Source: Pelomonas nitida (GTDB taxonomy: Bacteria > Pseudomonadota > Gammaproteobacteria > Burkholderiales > Burkholderiaceae_C). Taken from it: a stretch of DNA of 64,000 nt. A program made the position numbers and the translations under genes. Location: contig NZ_JBIGIA010000007.1 of the NCBI RefSeq assembly GCF_043555975.1, forward strand, positions 234,623-298,622, in the 5' to 3' direction. The notes below the pieces were generated by a model. It made no database searches. It saw nothing but the letters and a program-made list of their open reading frames with translations, and had not been told where the DNA came from. Shown here in pieces: positions 50,179-59,235 of the stretch. Position 1 is the first letter of the stretch. Each line of letters opens with the position of its first letter.

Positions 50179-50720
50179 CGGCCTGGCAATGGATAGGCGT
50201 TGCGACAGCGGCGCTGCTGTTCTTCTGGAGCGTGGGCGCCTACAACCGGCTGATGTCGCTGCGCAACGCCATCGGCGAGGCGTTCGCGCAGCTGGACACG
50301 CACCTCAAGGAGCGCAGCGAGGTCTGCGACAAGCTGCTGGCCGCCGTGGGCCCGCGCCTGCCCAGCGAGCAGGCCACCTTCGATGCACTGGCCACGGCGC
50401 AGGCCGAGTCCCAGGCCGCCACGCAGGCCGTGCGCGCCAAGCCCTGGGCGCCCGACCCCGCCGGCAGCCTGGCCGTGGCCGGCGCGCTGCACGCGGCGGC
50501 GCTGACCCGCCTGCTGTCGCTGCTGGACCACCAGGCCGAGCTGCGCAGCGAGACCGAGATCGACGCGCTGGTCAGCGAGCTCAAGCTCGTCGAACGCCAG
50601 CGCGCCTTCACCCGCCAGGTCTTCAACAAAGCCGTCAGCCAGTACAACGAGGCACTGCATCAGTTCCCGACGCGGGTGCTGGCGAACCTGTACGGGTTCA
50701 GTGAAGCAAGGTCGCTCTGA
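50175..50720 (+). CDS. LemA-family protein
   Basis: A 181-residue protein with one N-terminal membrane helix (WIGVATAALLFFWSVGAYNRL) followed by a helical domain. YNRLMSLRNAIGEAFAQLDTHLKERSEVCDKL and the late VSQYNEALHQFPTRVLANLYGF match LemA proteins: membrane-anchored, periplasmic or cytoplasmic four-helix proteins of uncertain role. The start overlaps the queC stop by 4 nt, so it is translationally coupled to it. The Coq7-like gene follows within a few bases. Confidence 0.85.
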   Translation: MTAWQWIGVATAALLFFWSVGAYNRLMSLRNAIGEAFAQLDTHLKERSEVCDKLLAAVGPRLPSEQATFDALATAQAESQAATQAVRAKPWAPDPAGSLAVAGALHAAALTRLLSLLDHQAELRSETEIDALVSELKLVERQRAFTRQVFNKAVSQYNEALHQFPTRVLANLYGFSEARSL

Positions 50721-50727
50721 GTTGCCG

Positions 50728-51240
50728 ATGGACGCTGACCTGGGCGCCCGCATCCTCAAGGTCAACCATGCCGGCGAGAACGGCGCCGTCCACATCTATG
50801 CGGCGCAGATCCTTGTGGCGCGGTTGACGGCGCCGGAGCTGGTCCAGGACCTGCGCGAGTTCCGCTCGCACGAGGAACGCCACCGCGCCATCTTCCAGGC
50901 CGAGTTGCAGCGCCGCGGCCGGCAGCGCTGCCGCAGCTACCTGCTGTGCGGGGTGGGTGGTTTCGTGCTCGGCTTCGTCACCGCGCTGTTCGGTCGCCGC
51001 GCGATCGCGGCCACCACGGTGGCGGTAGAGCGAGTCGTGCTGCGACATCTGCAGCATCAGCTGACGCAGCTCCGCCCGTTGGACCCGGCCGCCGTGCAGG
51101 CCATCGAAGCCATCGTGGCCGACGAGCAGCACCACCACGACGAGCTGGCGGCGCAGGACCGCGGGCGCTGGGTGCGTTGCCTGGAGCCGGTCGTGGCAGC
51201 GTCCACCGAGACCGTCATCTGGCTGGGCATGAAGCTCTAG
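50728..51240 (+). CDS. coq7: Coq7-family (demethoxyubiquinone hydroxylase) di-iron protein
   Basis: A 170-residue protein from the ATG at 50728; a GTG at 50701, overlapping the LemA gene, is an alternative. It keeps the full Coq7 ligand set: E17 in NHAGENGA, E49xxH52 in HEERH, E101 in AVERVVLRHL, and E133xxH136 in DEQHHHDEL. A hydrophobic middle (CGVGGFVLGFVTALFG) could sit on the membrane. The family performs the C6 hydroxylation of ubiquinone synthesis. It is shorter than typical Coq7, so a related function cannot be excluded. Confidence 0.82.
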   Translation: MDADLGARILKVNHAGENGAVHIYAAQILVARLTAPELVQDLREFRSHEERHRAIFQAELQRRGRQRCRSYLLCGVGGFVLGFVTALFGRRAIAATTVAVERVVLRHLQHQLTQLRPLDPAAVQAIEAIVADEQHHHDELAAQDRGRWVRCLEPVVAASTETVIWLGMKL

Positions 51241-51247
51241 CCGGAAC

Positions 51248-51949
51248 TCAGCCTGCCGACTTCTTCGGCATCAACGCCAGGAACTCTCGCCGCAGGTTCG
51301 CATCGGTGAGGAAGGCCCCGCGCATGACCGAGTTCGTCATCGCCGCCTCGATGTCCTTCACGCCGCGCCAGTGCATGCAGAAGTGGTCGGCCTCCATGAC
51401 GACGGCCAGGCCGTCGGGCTTGACGCGGCCTTCCAGTTCGTTGGCCAGCATGATGACGGCCTCTTCCTGGATCTGCGGGCGGTTCATGACCCAGTCGGTC
51501 AGGCGCACGTACTTGGACAGGCCGATCAGGTTGGAGTGCTCGTTGGGCATGATGCCGATCCAGACCTTGCCCATGATGGGGCACAGGTGGTGCGAGCAGG
51601 CGCTGCGCACGGTGATCGGGCCCACGATCATCAGCTCGTTGAGGCGGCTGACGTTGGGGAACTCGGTGACGGCGGGCGCCTCGGCGTAGCGGCCGGCGAA
51701 GACCTCGCGCAGGAACATCTTGGCCACGCGCTTGGCCGTCTCCTGCGTGTTGTGGTCGCTGTCGGTGTCGATGACCAGGCTCTGCAGCACGGCCTGCATC
51801 CTGGCCTGCACTTCGTCCTGCAGAGCGTCCAGCTCGCCGGGCTCGATGAAGGCGGCGATGTTGTCGTTGGCGTGGTGGCGGCAACCGGCCGACACGAGGC
51901 GGTAGCGGATGCGCTCGGAAACCGGGGCGTCAGGGGCGGGGACTTTCAT
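51248..51949 (-). CDS. folE: GTP cyclohydrolase I
   Basis: A 233-residue enzyme that converts GTP to dihydroneopterin triphosphate, the entry to folate and also to queuosine precursors. The zinc ligands are in RSACSHHLCPIMGKVWIGI and DHFCMHWRGVKD. NTQETAKRVAKMFLREVFAGRY and LIGLSKYVRL are typical of the bacterial family. The ATG at 51949 is used. It is convergent with the Coq7 gene (7 nt apart) and divergent from rsmB. Its product also feeds the pathway of queC nearby. Confidence 0.94.
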   Translation of the reverse strand: MKVPAPDAPVSERIRYRLVSAGCRHHANDNIAAFIEPGELDALQDEVQARMQAVLQSLVIDTDSDHNTQETAKRVAKMFLREVFAGRYAEAPAVTEFPNVSRLNELMIVGPITVRSACSHHLCPIMGKVWIGIMPNEHSNLIGLSKYVRLTDWVMNRPQIQEEAVIMLANELEGRVKPDGLAVVMEADHFCMHWRGVKDIEAAMTNSVMRGAFLTDANLRREFLALMPKKSAG

Positions 51950-51992
51950 GGGCGCGGATTCTCGGCCGAAAGCCCACTTCTACACTCCCGCC

Positions 51993-53327
51993 ATGTCCCA
52001 AAGCCCCCAGTCCGGCCACCCTTCCGCACCCTTGCACCGGCTGCTTGCCCAGGCCGCCGACGCGGTGCAGGGCGTGCGCGATGGCAAGTCCCTGACCGAC
52101 CTGCTGGCCCGCGCGCCGGCCGACCTGCGCCCCGGCGCGCAAGCCCTGGCCTTCGCGACGCTGCGGCGGCTGGGCAGCGCCGAGGCCGTGCGCCAGCAGC
52201 TGGCACCCAAGGCCCCGCCGCCACGCGTGAACGCGCTGCTGCTGGTGGCGCTGGCGCTGCTGTGGCCCGAGCCCGGCGTCGAGCCCATGTATGCCGATCA
52301 CACGCTGGTCGACCAGGCCGTGAAGGCGGCCAAGCAGCGCGCGCCGGCCAGCGCGGCCTTCATCAACGCCGTGCTGCGCCGCTTCCTGCGCGAACGCCAG
52401 GCGCTGATGGCCGCCGCCGAGCGCAGCCCGCTGGGCGCCTTCAACCACCCCGCCTGGTGGATCGAGAAGCTCAAGGCCGACTGGCCGACGCAATGGCAGG
52501 CCATCCTGGCCGCCAACAACCGCCCGCCGCCGATGACGCTGCGCGTGCACGCCCAGCAAGCCACGGCGGCGACCTATGTGGAGCGCCTGGCCGCGCTGGG
52601 CATGCCGGCGCGGGCGCTCGGGGGCGCCACGCCGCAGGCCGTCGTGCTCGACAGGCCGGCGCCGGTGTCGGCACTGCCGGGCTTTGACGAAGGCCTGGTC
52701 TCGGTGCAGGACGCGGCCGCCCAGCTGGCCGCGCCGCTGCTCATCGGCACCGGCTTGCGGCCCGGCGCCCGCGTGCTCGACGCCTGCGCCGCTCCCGGCG
52801 GCAAGACCGCCCACTTGTTGGAGATTGAGCCCGACCTGCAGCTGACCGCGCTGGACGCCGACGCCCAGCGCCTGACGCGCGTGCAGGACAACCTGAATCG
52901 GTTGCAACAAAAAGCAACTCTCAAGGCCGCCGACGCGCGCCAGACCGCCGCCTGGTGGGACGGCCAGCCCTTCGACGCCATCCTGCTCGACGCCCCCTGC
53001 AGCGCCTCGGGCATCGTGCGCCGCCACCCCGACGTGCGCTGGCTGCGCCGGCCGGACGACATCGCCGCGCTGGCCACCATCCAGGCGGAACTGCTGGACG
53101 CGCTGTGGCCGCTGCTGGCCCCCGGGGGCCGTCTCGTTTACGCCACCTGCTCGGTGTTCCGCGCCGAAGGTCAGGCCCAGCTCGACGCGTTTTTGCAACG
53201 CCAGCCCCACGCGAAGTCCCACGCCGTGCCCGGCTTCACGGGTCACCTGCTGCCCGTGGCCGAGAATGCCTCTCAACCTGAGCCGCCCCTGGACGGCTTC
53301 TTCTACGCGTTGATCACCAAGCCCTGA
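51993..53327 (+). CDS. rsmB: 16S rRNA m5C967 methyltransferase RsmB
   Basis: A 444-residue enzyme. An N-terminal NusB-like domain (FINAVLRRFLRER) is followed by the methyltransferase core: DACAAPGGKTAHLLE (SAM binding), DAPCSASGIVRRHPDVRW and the catalytic cysteine motif YATCSVFRAEG. It methylates C967 of 16S rRNA. The start is the ATG at 51993. It heads a run with the DUF4390, NtrY-like and NtrX-like genes, a recurrent betaproteobacterial order. Confidence 0.93.
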   Translation: MSQSPQSGHPSAPLHRLLAQAADAVQGVRDGKSLTDLLARAPADLRPGAQALAFATLRRLGSAEAVRQQLAPKAPPPRVNALLLVALALLWPEPGVEPMYADHTLVDQAVKAAKQRAPASAAFINAVLRRFLRERQALMAAAERSPLGAFNHPAWWIEKLKADWPTQWQAILAANNRPPPMTLRVHAQQATAATYVERLAALGMPARALGGATPQAVVLDRPAPVSALPGFDEGLVSVQDAAAQLAAPLLIGTGLRPGARVLDACAAPGGKTAHLLEIEPDLQLTALDADAQRLTRVQDNLNRLQQKATLKAADARQTAAWWDGQPFDAILLDAPCSASGIVRRHPDVRWLRRPDDIAALATIQAELLDALWPLLAPGGRLVYATCSVFRAEGQAQLDAFLQRQPHAKSHAVPGFTGHLLPVAENASQPEPPLDGFFYALITKP

Positions 53328-53328
53328 C

Positions 53329-53892
53329 TTGTTCGCCCGGATCGCCATCGCCGCTTTCTTTGCCGCGCTGCTCGCGCTGTTGCCGGGCGCTGCGCGGGCC
53401 GATGGCATCGAGCTGGCGAACCTGGCCACGCGGCGGGTGGAGGACGGGCTGGAGCTGAGCTTCAGCACGCGCTTCGAGCTCAGCCATGCCGCCGAGGAGG
53501 CGCTGCACAAAGGGGTGCCGCTGTACTTCGTGGCCGAGGCCAACGTGCTGCGCAACCGCTGGTATTGGCGGGATGCGCGCATCTCGCGCGTCGAGCGCAC
53601 CTGGCGCCTGGCCTGGCAGCCGCTGACGCGGCAGTACCGCGTCTCCATGGGCGGGCTGCACCAGAGCTTCCAGACGCTGGACGACGCGCTGGACGTGCTG
53701 CGCGGGCAGAGCGGCTGGCGCATTGCCGAGCCGCGCGACATCGAAGACAGCGGCAGCAGCTATTACATCGAGTTCAGCTACCGGCTCGACGTCAGCCAGC
53801 TGCCCCGCCCGATGCAGATCGGCCTGCAGTCCGGCTTTGCGCTGAACATCGACGAGAAGCGCAGCTTCGCCGCTGATTTCACGCTGAAGTGA
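53329..53892 (+). CDS. DUF4390 exported protein
   Basis: A 187-residue protein starting at a TTG one base after the rsmB stop. A signal peptide (FARIAIAAFFAALLALLPGAARA) is followed by beta-rich sequence: LELSFSTRFELSHAAEEALHKGVPLYF, WRLAWQPLTRQYRVS and YYIEFSYRLDVSQLPRPMQIGL. This is characteristic of DUF4390, found next to the NtrY-like kinase in many betaproteobacteria. No function is established. A signal-sensing role with the downstream kinase is plausible inference. Confidence 0.83.
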   Translation: MFARIAIAAFFAALLALLPGAARADGIELANLATRRVEDGLELSFSTRFELSHAAEEALHKGVPLYFVAEANVLRNRWYWRDARISRVERTWRLAWQPLTRQYRVSMGGLHQSFQTLDDALDVLRGQSGWRIAEPRDIEDSGSSYYIEFSYRLDVSQLPRPMQIGLQSGFALNIDEKRSFAADFTLK

Positions 53893-53995
53893 TGCCCCTG
53901 GTTCAACGAGTTCGTTGGCCGGCGATGCCGGCTGCGCTGTGGCGTGCGCGACTGCGCGCCGCTCGGTTGGCCGCAGCGGCGCCTGGGTCATCGGC

Positions 53996-56281
53996 ATGAA
54001 TCGCGCGGCGCGGTGGGGCTGGGGCATCACGCTGGTGACCCTCACCGGCGTGGCCGGCGTGCTGGCCTTCGTGCTGATCGTCGGCACCACGTCCGAGCGC
54101 GGCTTCTTCGAGCGGCACTACCACTGGCTCTACTGGGTCAACGTGGCCGTGGCCGCCGTGCTGACGCTGGTCATCCTGACGGCCGCCGTGCGGCTGTTCG
54201 TGCGCGTGCGGCGCGGGCGCTTCGGCAGCCGGCTGCTGCTCAAGCTGGCCGGCATCTTCGCGCTCGTCGGCGTGGTGCCCGGCGTGATGATCTACGCCGT
54301 CTCCTACCAGTTCGTGAACCGCAGCATCGAGAACTGGTTCGACGTGCGCCTGGCCACCGCGCTGGAGGCCGGCCTGAACCTCGGCCGTGGCACGCTGGAC
54401 GCGCTGGTGGCCGACCTCGGCACCAAGACGCGTGACGCCGCCGACCAGCTCGCCGAGTCCACCGCGCCGCAGCTGCTCGCGCTGGAGCGCCTGCGCGACA
54501 AGCTCGGCGCGCGCAGCATCGCCCTCGTGGGCGGCAACGGCCAGATCCTGATGGAAAGCGGCGGCGACACCCACCAGCTCACGCCGGACCGGCCCAGCAG
54601 CGCCATGCTGCGCCAGGCGCGCGGCGGCGGTGTGGCCAGCCAGCTCGAAGGGCTGGAGGACGAAGCCGCAGCGCTGCAGGGCGGCGCGCAGATCCGCACG
54701 CTCGCGCTGCTGCCCAGCACCGAGCTGCGGCTGGGCATGGGCGAGCGCTATCTGATGGTCATCCAGCGCATCCCGGCCAACATGCTCAGCAACGCGCTGG
54801 CCGTGCAGACCGCCAACAGCGAATACCAGCAGCGCTCGCTGGAGCGCGTGGGCCTGCGCCGCATGTATCTCGGCACGCTGACGCTGGTGCTCATCCTGGC
54901 CGTGTTCGCCGCGCTGCTGCTGGCCGTCACGCTGGGCAACCAGCTCGCGCGCCCGCTGCTGATGCTGGCCGACGGCATGCGCCAGGTGGCGCTGGGCGAC
55001 CTGTCGGTGCGGCCCGTGCTGGCGTCGCGCGACGAACTCGGCGGGCTGACGCGCTCGTTCGCCGACATGACGGGCCAGCTCGCCGACGCGCGCGCCCAGG
55101 TCTCGCGCACGGTGGCCGAGCTCGACGCCGCCCGCACCCACCTGCAGACCATCCTCGACAACCTGACGGCCGGCGTCCTCGTGTTCGATGCCGACGGCCT
55201 GATCGAGACCGTCAACCCCGGTGCCACGCGCATCCTGCGCCTGCCGCTGTCGGCCTACGCCGGCCGCCCGCTGGCCGACGTGCCGGGCCTGTCGGAGTTC
55301 TCCGCCTCGCTGAACCAGCGCTTCGACCAGAGCGCCAGCGGCGACGGCGCGGGCGACCTGGACCGCGAGCTATGGCAGGAATCCTTCGAGCTGGCACTGC
55401 ATCCCAAGCAGGACCCGCTGACGCTGCTGGTGCGCGGCGCCCCGCTGCCCTTCGGCGCCCGCCTGGTCGTGTTCGACGACATCTCGGAGGTCGTCTCCGC
55501 ACAGCGCTCTGCCGCGTGGAGCGAAGTGGCGCGCCGCCTCGCCCACGAGATCAAGAACCCGCTCACGCCCATCCAGCTGTCGGCCGAGCGCATGCAGCAC
55601 AAGCTCGAGGCCAAGCTGGAAGGCACGGACCAGGCCATGCTCGTGCGCTCCGTGGCCACCATCGTCAACCAGGTGCAGGCGATGAAGCAGCTCGTCAACG
55701 AGTTCCGCGACTACGCCCGCCTGCCCTCCGCGCAGCTGAAAGCCCTGGATCTCAACGCCCTCATCCACGAAGTGCTCAGCCTCTACGCCGAGGCGCAGGA
55801 GACCGGCCGCCTCACGACGCAGCTGGCCGCGAACCTGCCGCACATCAAGGGCGACGCCAGCCAGCTACGCCAGGTCATCCACAACCTCGTGCAGAACGCG
55901 CTCGATGCCGTGCAGGATCACCCCGACGGCCGCGTTACTGTGCGCTCGTCGCTGGCGCTGACCGAGGCCGGCGCGCCCCGCGCCGTGCGGCTGCACATCG
56001 TCGACAACGGCCCCGGGTTCGCCGAGAAGGTGCTCAAGCGCGCCTTCGAGCCCTACGTCACCACCAAGACCAAGGGCACCGGCCTGGGCCTGGCCGTCGT
56101 GAAGAAAATTGCCGACGAACATGGTGCCCGCATCAGCCTGCGCAACCTCCATCCCGCTCCCGATGCGGGTTCTCCCGTTCCTGAAGAACATGACGCCGTC
56201 GTGATCGGCGCGCAAGTTTCGCTATCATTTTCGAATCTGACGCCTGCCACCGAACCCGGCATGCAGGGCGCCAAGACTTAA
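53996..56281 (+). CDS. ntrY: NtrY-like membrane sensor histidine kinase
   Basis: A 761-residue kinase from the ATG at 53996. Four membrane helices are visible: LVTLTGVAGVLAFVLIVG, VNVAVAAVLTLVILTAAVRL and LAGIFALVGVVPGVMIYAVS near the start, and GTLTLVLILAVFAALLLAVTL at about 285. The last leads to a HAMP, then a PAS domain (LDNLTAGVLVFDADGLIETVN). The transmitter has H in RRLAHEIKNPLTPIQLSAERMQ and the GHKL blocks NLVQNALDAV, VDNGPGF and GTGLGLAVVKK. It is paired with the NtrX-like regulator 6 nt downstream. The signal is unknown; nitrogen or redox control is known for NtrY relatives. Confidence 0.9.
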   Translation: MNRAARWGWGITLVTLTGVAGVLAFVLIVGTTSERGFFERHYHWLYWVNVAVAAVLTLVILTAAVRLFVRVRRGRFGSRLLLKLAGIFALVGVVPGVMIYAVSYQFVNRSIENWFDVRLATALEAGLNLGRGTLDALVADLGTKTRDAADQLAESTAPQLLALERLRDKLGARSIALVGGNGQILMESGGDTHQLTPDRPSSAMLRQARGGGVASQLEGLEDEAAALQGGAQIRTLALLPSTELRLGMGERYLMVIQRIPANMLSNALAVQTANSEYQQRSLERVGLRRMYLGTLTLVLILAVFAALLLAVTLGNQLARPLLMLADGMRQVALGDLSVRPVLASRDELGGLTRSFADMTGQLADARAQVSRTVAELDAARTHLQTILDNLTAGVLVFDADGLIETVNPGATRILRLPLSAYAGRPLADVPGLSEFSASLNQRFDQSASGDGAGDLDRELWQESFELALHPKQDPLTLLVRGAPLPFGARLVVFDDISEVVSAQRSAAWSEVARRLAHEIKNPLTPIQLSAERMQHKLEAKLEGTDQAMLVRSVATIVNQVQAMKQLVNEFRDYARLPSAQLKALDLNALIHEVLSLYAEAQETGRLTTQLAANLPHIKGDASQLRQVIHNLVQNALDAVQDHPDGRVTVRSSLALTEAGAPRAVRLHIVDNGPGFAEKVLKRAFEPYVTTKTKGTGLGLAVVKKIADEHGARISLRNLHPAPDAGSPVPEEHDAVVIGAQVSLSFSNLTPATEPGMQGAKT

Positions 56282-56287
56282 GGATTC

Positions 56288-57025
56288 ATGGCCACCATTC
56301 TTGTTGTCGACGATGAGCTGGGCATTCGCGCCCTGCTGTCAGAGATCCTCAGCGACGAGGGGCACACCATCGAGCTTGCCGAGAACGCCGCCCAGGCGCG
56401 GTCGGCGCGCGAGCGGATGCGCCCCGACCTCGTGCTGCTCGACATCTGGATGCCCGATGTCGACGGGGTCACTCTGCTCAAGGAATGGGGCGGTGCCGGC
56501 CTGCTGACGATGCCCGTCATCATGATGAGCGGCCACGGCACCATCGACACGGCGGTGGAAGCCACCAAGTTCGGCGCCATCGCCTTCCTCGAAAAGCCCA
56601 TCACGCTGCAAAAGCTGTTGCGAGCCGTGGAGCAGGCGCTCGTCAAGACGGCGCCGCCGCGCCCTGCGCCGGCCGCCATGGGCCAGCCCAGTTATGCACG
56701 CGCCGAGCTGCCCCCCAGCCTGAGCCTTGGCGGCCTGCCCGCCACGACGCCCGGGCAGATCGGCGGCACCCTGCCCGGCCACCTGGCCGGTAACGCCAGC
56801 AACAGCCACACGCTGCTGTCCGAACAAAGCTTCGAGCTCGACCGCCCGCTGCGCGAGGCCCGCGACGCCTTCGAGAAGAGCTATTTCGAGTTCCACCTCG
56901 CCAAGGAAAACGGCTCCATGACCCGCGTGGCCGAGAAGACCGGCCTGGAGCGCACGCACCTCTACCGCAAGCTCAAGCAGCTGGGCGTGGACCTCAGCCG
57001 CAACAAACGCGGCGCGGGTGGCTGA
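56288..57025 (+). CDS. NtrX-like response regulator lacking the AAA+ domain
   Basis: A 245-residue regulator. The receiver domain (LVVDDELGIRALL; phosphoacceptor D52 in LLDIWMPDVDG; MMSGHGTIDTAVEATKFGAIAFLEKP) is closest to NtrX/NtrC receivers. The central sigma54-activating ATPase is absent, replaced by a Pro/Ala/Gly linker of about 75 residues. The C-terminus (FEKSYFEFHLAKENGSMTRVAEKTGLERTHLYRKLKQLGVDL) is a Fis-type DNA-binding helix-turn-helix. It therefore probably regulates ordinary sigma70 promoters. It lies 6 nt behind the kinase. Confidence 0.9.
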   Translation: MATILVVDDELGIRALLSEILSDEGHTIELAENAAQARSARERMRPDLVLLDIWMPDVDGVTLLKEWGGAGLLTMPVIMMSGHGTIDTAVEATKFGAIAFLEKPITLQKLLRAVEQALVKTAPPRPAPAAMGQPSYARAELPPSLSLGGLPATTPGQIGGTLPGHLAGNASNSHTLLSEQSFELDRPLREARDAFEKSYFEFHLAKENGSMTRVAEKTGLERTHLYRKLKQLGVDLSRNKRGAGG

Positions 57026-57047
57026 CGCCAAAGTCCTGTGCTATAGT
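57019..57047 (+). promoter_or_regulatory. Probable tRNA-Phe promoter
   Basis: TATAGT at 57042-57047 is a good -10, 44 nt before the tRNA. A weak -35 (TGGCTG, 57019-57024) stands 17 nt upstream and overlaps the end of the NtrX-like gene. Confidence 0.5.
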
Positions 57048-57090
57048 CGTGGACTTCGCTGATCTGCCTTGCAGCTCGGCGAAGCAAAAA

Positions 57091-57166
57091 GGCCAAGTAG
57101 CTCAGTTGGTAGAGCAGCGGATTGAAAATCCGCGTGTCGGTGGTTCGATTCCGCCCTTGGCCACCA
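57091..57166 (+). tRNA. tRNA-Phe (anticodon GAA)
   Basis: A complete 76-nt cloverleaf. The acceptor stem GGCCAAG pairs with CTTGGCC, the D arm is GCTCAGTTGGTAGAGC, and the anticodon stem GCGGA / TCCGC has the loop TTGAAAA with GAA at 57124-57126. The T arm is GGTGG-TTCGATT-CCGCC and the CCA end is encoded. Confidence 0.98.
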
Positions 57167-57173
57167 AGATTGC

Positions 57174-57208
57174 AAACCCCTGGTTCCCGATGGAATCAGG
57201 GGTTTTTG
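57174..57208 (+). terminator. Rho-independent terminator after tRNA-Phe
   Basis: A 9-bp stem (AAACCCCTG / CAGGGGTTT) with a 14-nt loop runs directly into a T5 tract. It begins 7 nt after the CCA end of the tRNA. Confidence 0.9.
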
Positions 57209-57309
57209 CTTTTCAGTGGTCGCAGGTCCGCCCATGGGCCTTCGGTAGCGCCCGTTCCCGTGGGTGGTTGATCTGTCAAGGACCCGCCGTGGCCGCTGGA
57301 AACTCCCCC

Positions 57310-57681
57310 ATGCACGACGAACTGCTGGCGTTCGTTCTCAAGAGCCTCTGCACCCGCACGTTGACTGCGTTTGCGCAGGAGTCGCGGCTGGACGGCGAAA
57401 GCCTGAAGGACGCGGTGGAACGGTACGAGGTCGACTACGCATGGCATGTGCTGGGCTCGGACCGCGTGCGCGACGAGACAGTCGCGCTGCTCGAGGCCAG
57501 GCTTGGCCAGGCGGCGACCGTGGCGCAAAAGTCCTGCTTGACCGCCGTGCTGAGGGCGGCCGCCGCGAGCCAACCCGCCGACCTGTTGATGAGCTTCGAC
57601 AACGACCTGCCCGAACAACTGGCGGCGTTGCTGGTTGAGCAGGCTGACAGCCTGGCAACGTCTGCGGTGCTGGCCGATTGA
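57310..57681 (+). CDS. Hypothetical helical protein, 123 aa
   Basis: It starts at MHDELLAFVLKSLCTRTLTAFAQ and is predicted all-helical and acidic, without signal or membrane segments. The ATG at 57310 is preferred; the longer frame runs through the tRNA and cannot be right. Phrases such as SFDNDLPEQLAALLVEQADSL are not recognised from any family. It lies just downstream of a tRNA, a common integration spot, but no integrase or repeat is visible. Confidence 0.5.
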   Translation: MHDELLAFVLKSLCTRTLTAFAQESRLDGESLKDAVERYEVDYAWHVLGSDRVRDETVALLEARLGQAATVAQKSCLTAVLRAAAASQPADLLMSFDNDLPEQLAALLVEQADSLATSAVLAD

Positions 57682-57842
57682 TGCGCCGGGGCTGACTGCT
57701 CGCGTCGCCGGGGCTGTCCGCCGCTGCCACTTGGAGCCTGTCGGCAAAGCCTGACAAGCCGGGAAGGCGGGCATCACGCGGCGCCCGATCACTCGAAGTG
57801 CAAGCCGTCGGCACGCCCCGGCTGCCGAGACGCCGTGCGCTT

Positions 57843-59105
57843 TCAGGCGCCGCGCGTGATGGGCATCGCGATCTTGTCGGTGGGCAGCTTCATGTGGCGG
57901 GCCAGCTCCAGCTTGGCCAGCGAGTTGCGGTGCACCTCGTCCGGCCCATCGGCCAGCCGCAGCGTGCGCTGGTGGGCCCACATCGTGGCCAGTGGCGTGT
58001 CCTGCGACACACCGGCGCCGCCGAAAAGCTGGATGGCCCAGTCGATGACCTGCAGCGCCATGTTGGGCGCGACGATCTTGATCATCGCGATCTCCGCCTT
58101 GGCGACCTTGTTGCCCACCGTGTCCATCATGTAGGCGGCCTTCAGCGTCAGCAGCCGCGCCTGCTCGATCATGCAGCGCGCCTCGGCGATGCGCTCCTGC
58201 GTGACGGTCTGCTGGGCCAGCGTCTTGCCGAAGGCGGTGCGCGCGACGGCGCGCTCGCACATCAGTTGCAGCGCCCGCTCGGCGGCACCGATGGAGCGCA
58301 TGCAGTGGTGGATGCGCCCGGGCCCGAGGCGACCCTGCGCGATCTCGAAGCCACGGCCCTCGCCAAGCAGGATGTTGGCCACCGGCACGCGCACGTTCTT
58401 CAGCTCGACCTCCATGTGGCCGTGCGGCGCGTCGTCGTAGCCGAACACCGACAACGGCCGCACGACGGTGATGCCCGGCGCATCGGCCGGCACGACGATC
58501 ATGGACTGCTGTTCGTGCTTGCCGGCGTCGGGGCTGGTCTTGCCCATGACGATGTAGACCGCGCAGCGCGGGTCGCCGGCGCCGCTGCTCCACCATTTGC
58601 GGCCGTTGATGACGTAGTCGTCGCCATCACGCTCGATGCGGCATTCGATGTTGGTGGCGTCGGACGAGGCCACGGCAGGCTCGGTCATCAGGAAGGCCGA
58701 GCGGATCTCGCCGGCCAGCAGCGGCTCCAGCCAACGGTCCTTCAGCGCGTCCGACGCGTAGCGCTCCAGCGTCTCCATGTTGCCGGTGTCCGGCGCCGAG
58801 CAGTTGAACACCTCGGGCGCCCAGAACACGCGGCCCATGATCTCGCACAGCGGCGCGTATTCGAGGTTGGACAGCCCTTCGGGAGCGCGGTCAGAGCGCG
58901 GCAGAAACAGGTTCCACAGCCCGGCCGCGCGTGCCTTGGGCTTGAGCTCCTCGATGACCTTCGTCGCCTGCCAGGGGTTGCCGGCGCGGCGGTTGGCCTC
59001 CACCTCTTCGAGGTAGCGACGCTCGTTCGGATAGATGTGGGCCTCGAAGAAGGTGAGCAGTTGCTCGCGCATGCGGGCAACCTGGGGCGAATAGTCGAAA
59101 TGCAT
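57843..59105 (-). CDS. Acyl-CoA dehydrogenase (ACAD10/11-like)
   Basis: A 420-residue flavoenzyme. FLMTEPAVASSDATNI is the first family signature; KWWSSGAGDPRCAVYIVMGKT and GPGRIHHCMRSIGAAERAL follow. RTAFGKTLAQQ and AIQLFGGAGVSQDTPLATMWAHQRTLRLADGPDEVH form the FAD-binding C-terminal block. These features fit the longer-chain ACAD10/11-type dehydrogenases of beta-oxidation; the chain length is not defined by eye. The start is the ATG at 59105. It is divergent from a membrane-protein gene. Confidence 0.92.
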   Translation of the reverse strand: MHFDYSPQVARMREQLLTFFEAHIYPNERRYLEEVEANRRAGNPWQATKVIEELKPKARAAGLWNLFLPRSDRAPEGLSNLEYAPLCEIMGRVFWAPEVFNCSAPDTGNMETLERYASDALKDRWLEPLLAGEIRSAFLMTEPAVASSDATNIECRIERDGDDYVINGRKWWSSGAGDPRCAVYIVMGKTSPDAGKHEQQSMIVVPADAPGITVVRPLSVFGYDDAPHGHMEVELKNVRVPVANILLGEGRGFEIAQGRLGPGRIHHCMRSIGAAERALQLMCERAVARTAFGKTLAQQTVTQERIAEARCMIEQARLLTLKAAYMMDTVGNKVAKAEIAMIKIVAPNMALQVIDWAIQLFGGAGVSQDTPLATMWAHQRTLRLADGPDEVHRNSLAKLELARHMKLPTDKIAMPITRGA

Positions 59106-59235
59106 GACTCGGCTTCTGCAGTGCGGGCGACGGCAGTTTGTCTCAGCCCGCCGCGCGAGCTTGTCACGCAGGCGGCAGCGCCGCTGCATGCTGGTGCACA
59201 CTCGCGCCGCCATCGGGACGGTGGAAGGGAAGACG

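Noticed and set aside
57049..57309. N-terminal extension of the 123-aa protein through the tRNA
   Set aside because: It would translate tRNA-Phe and its terminator; an ATG at 57310 is available.
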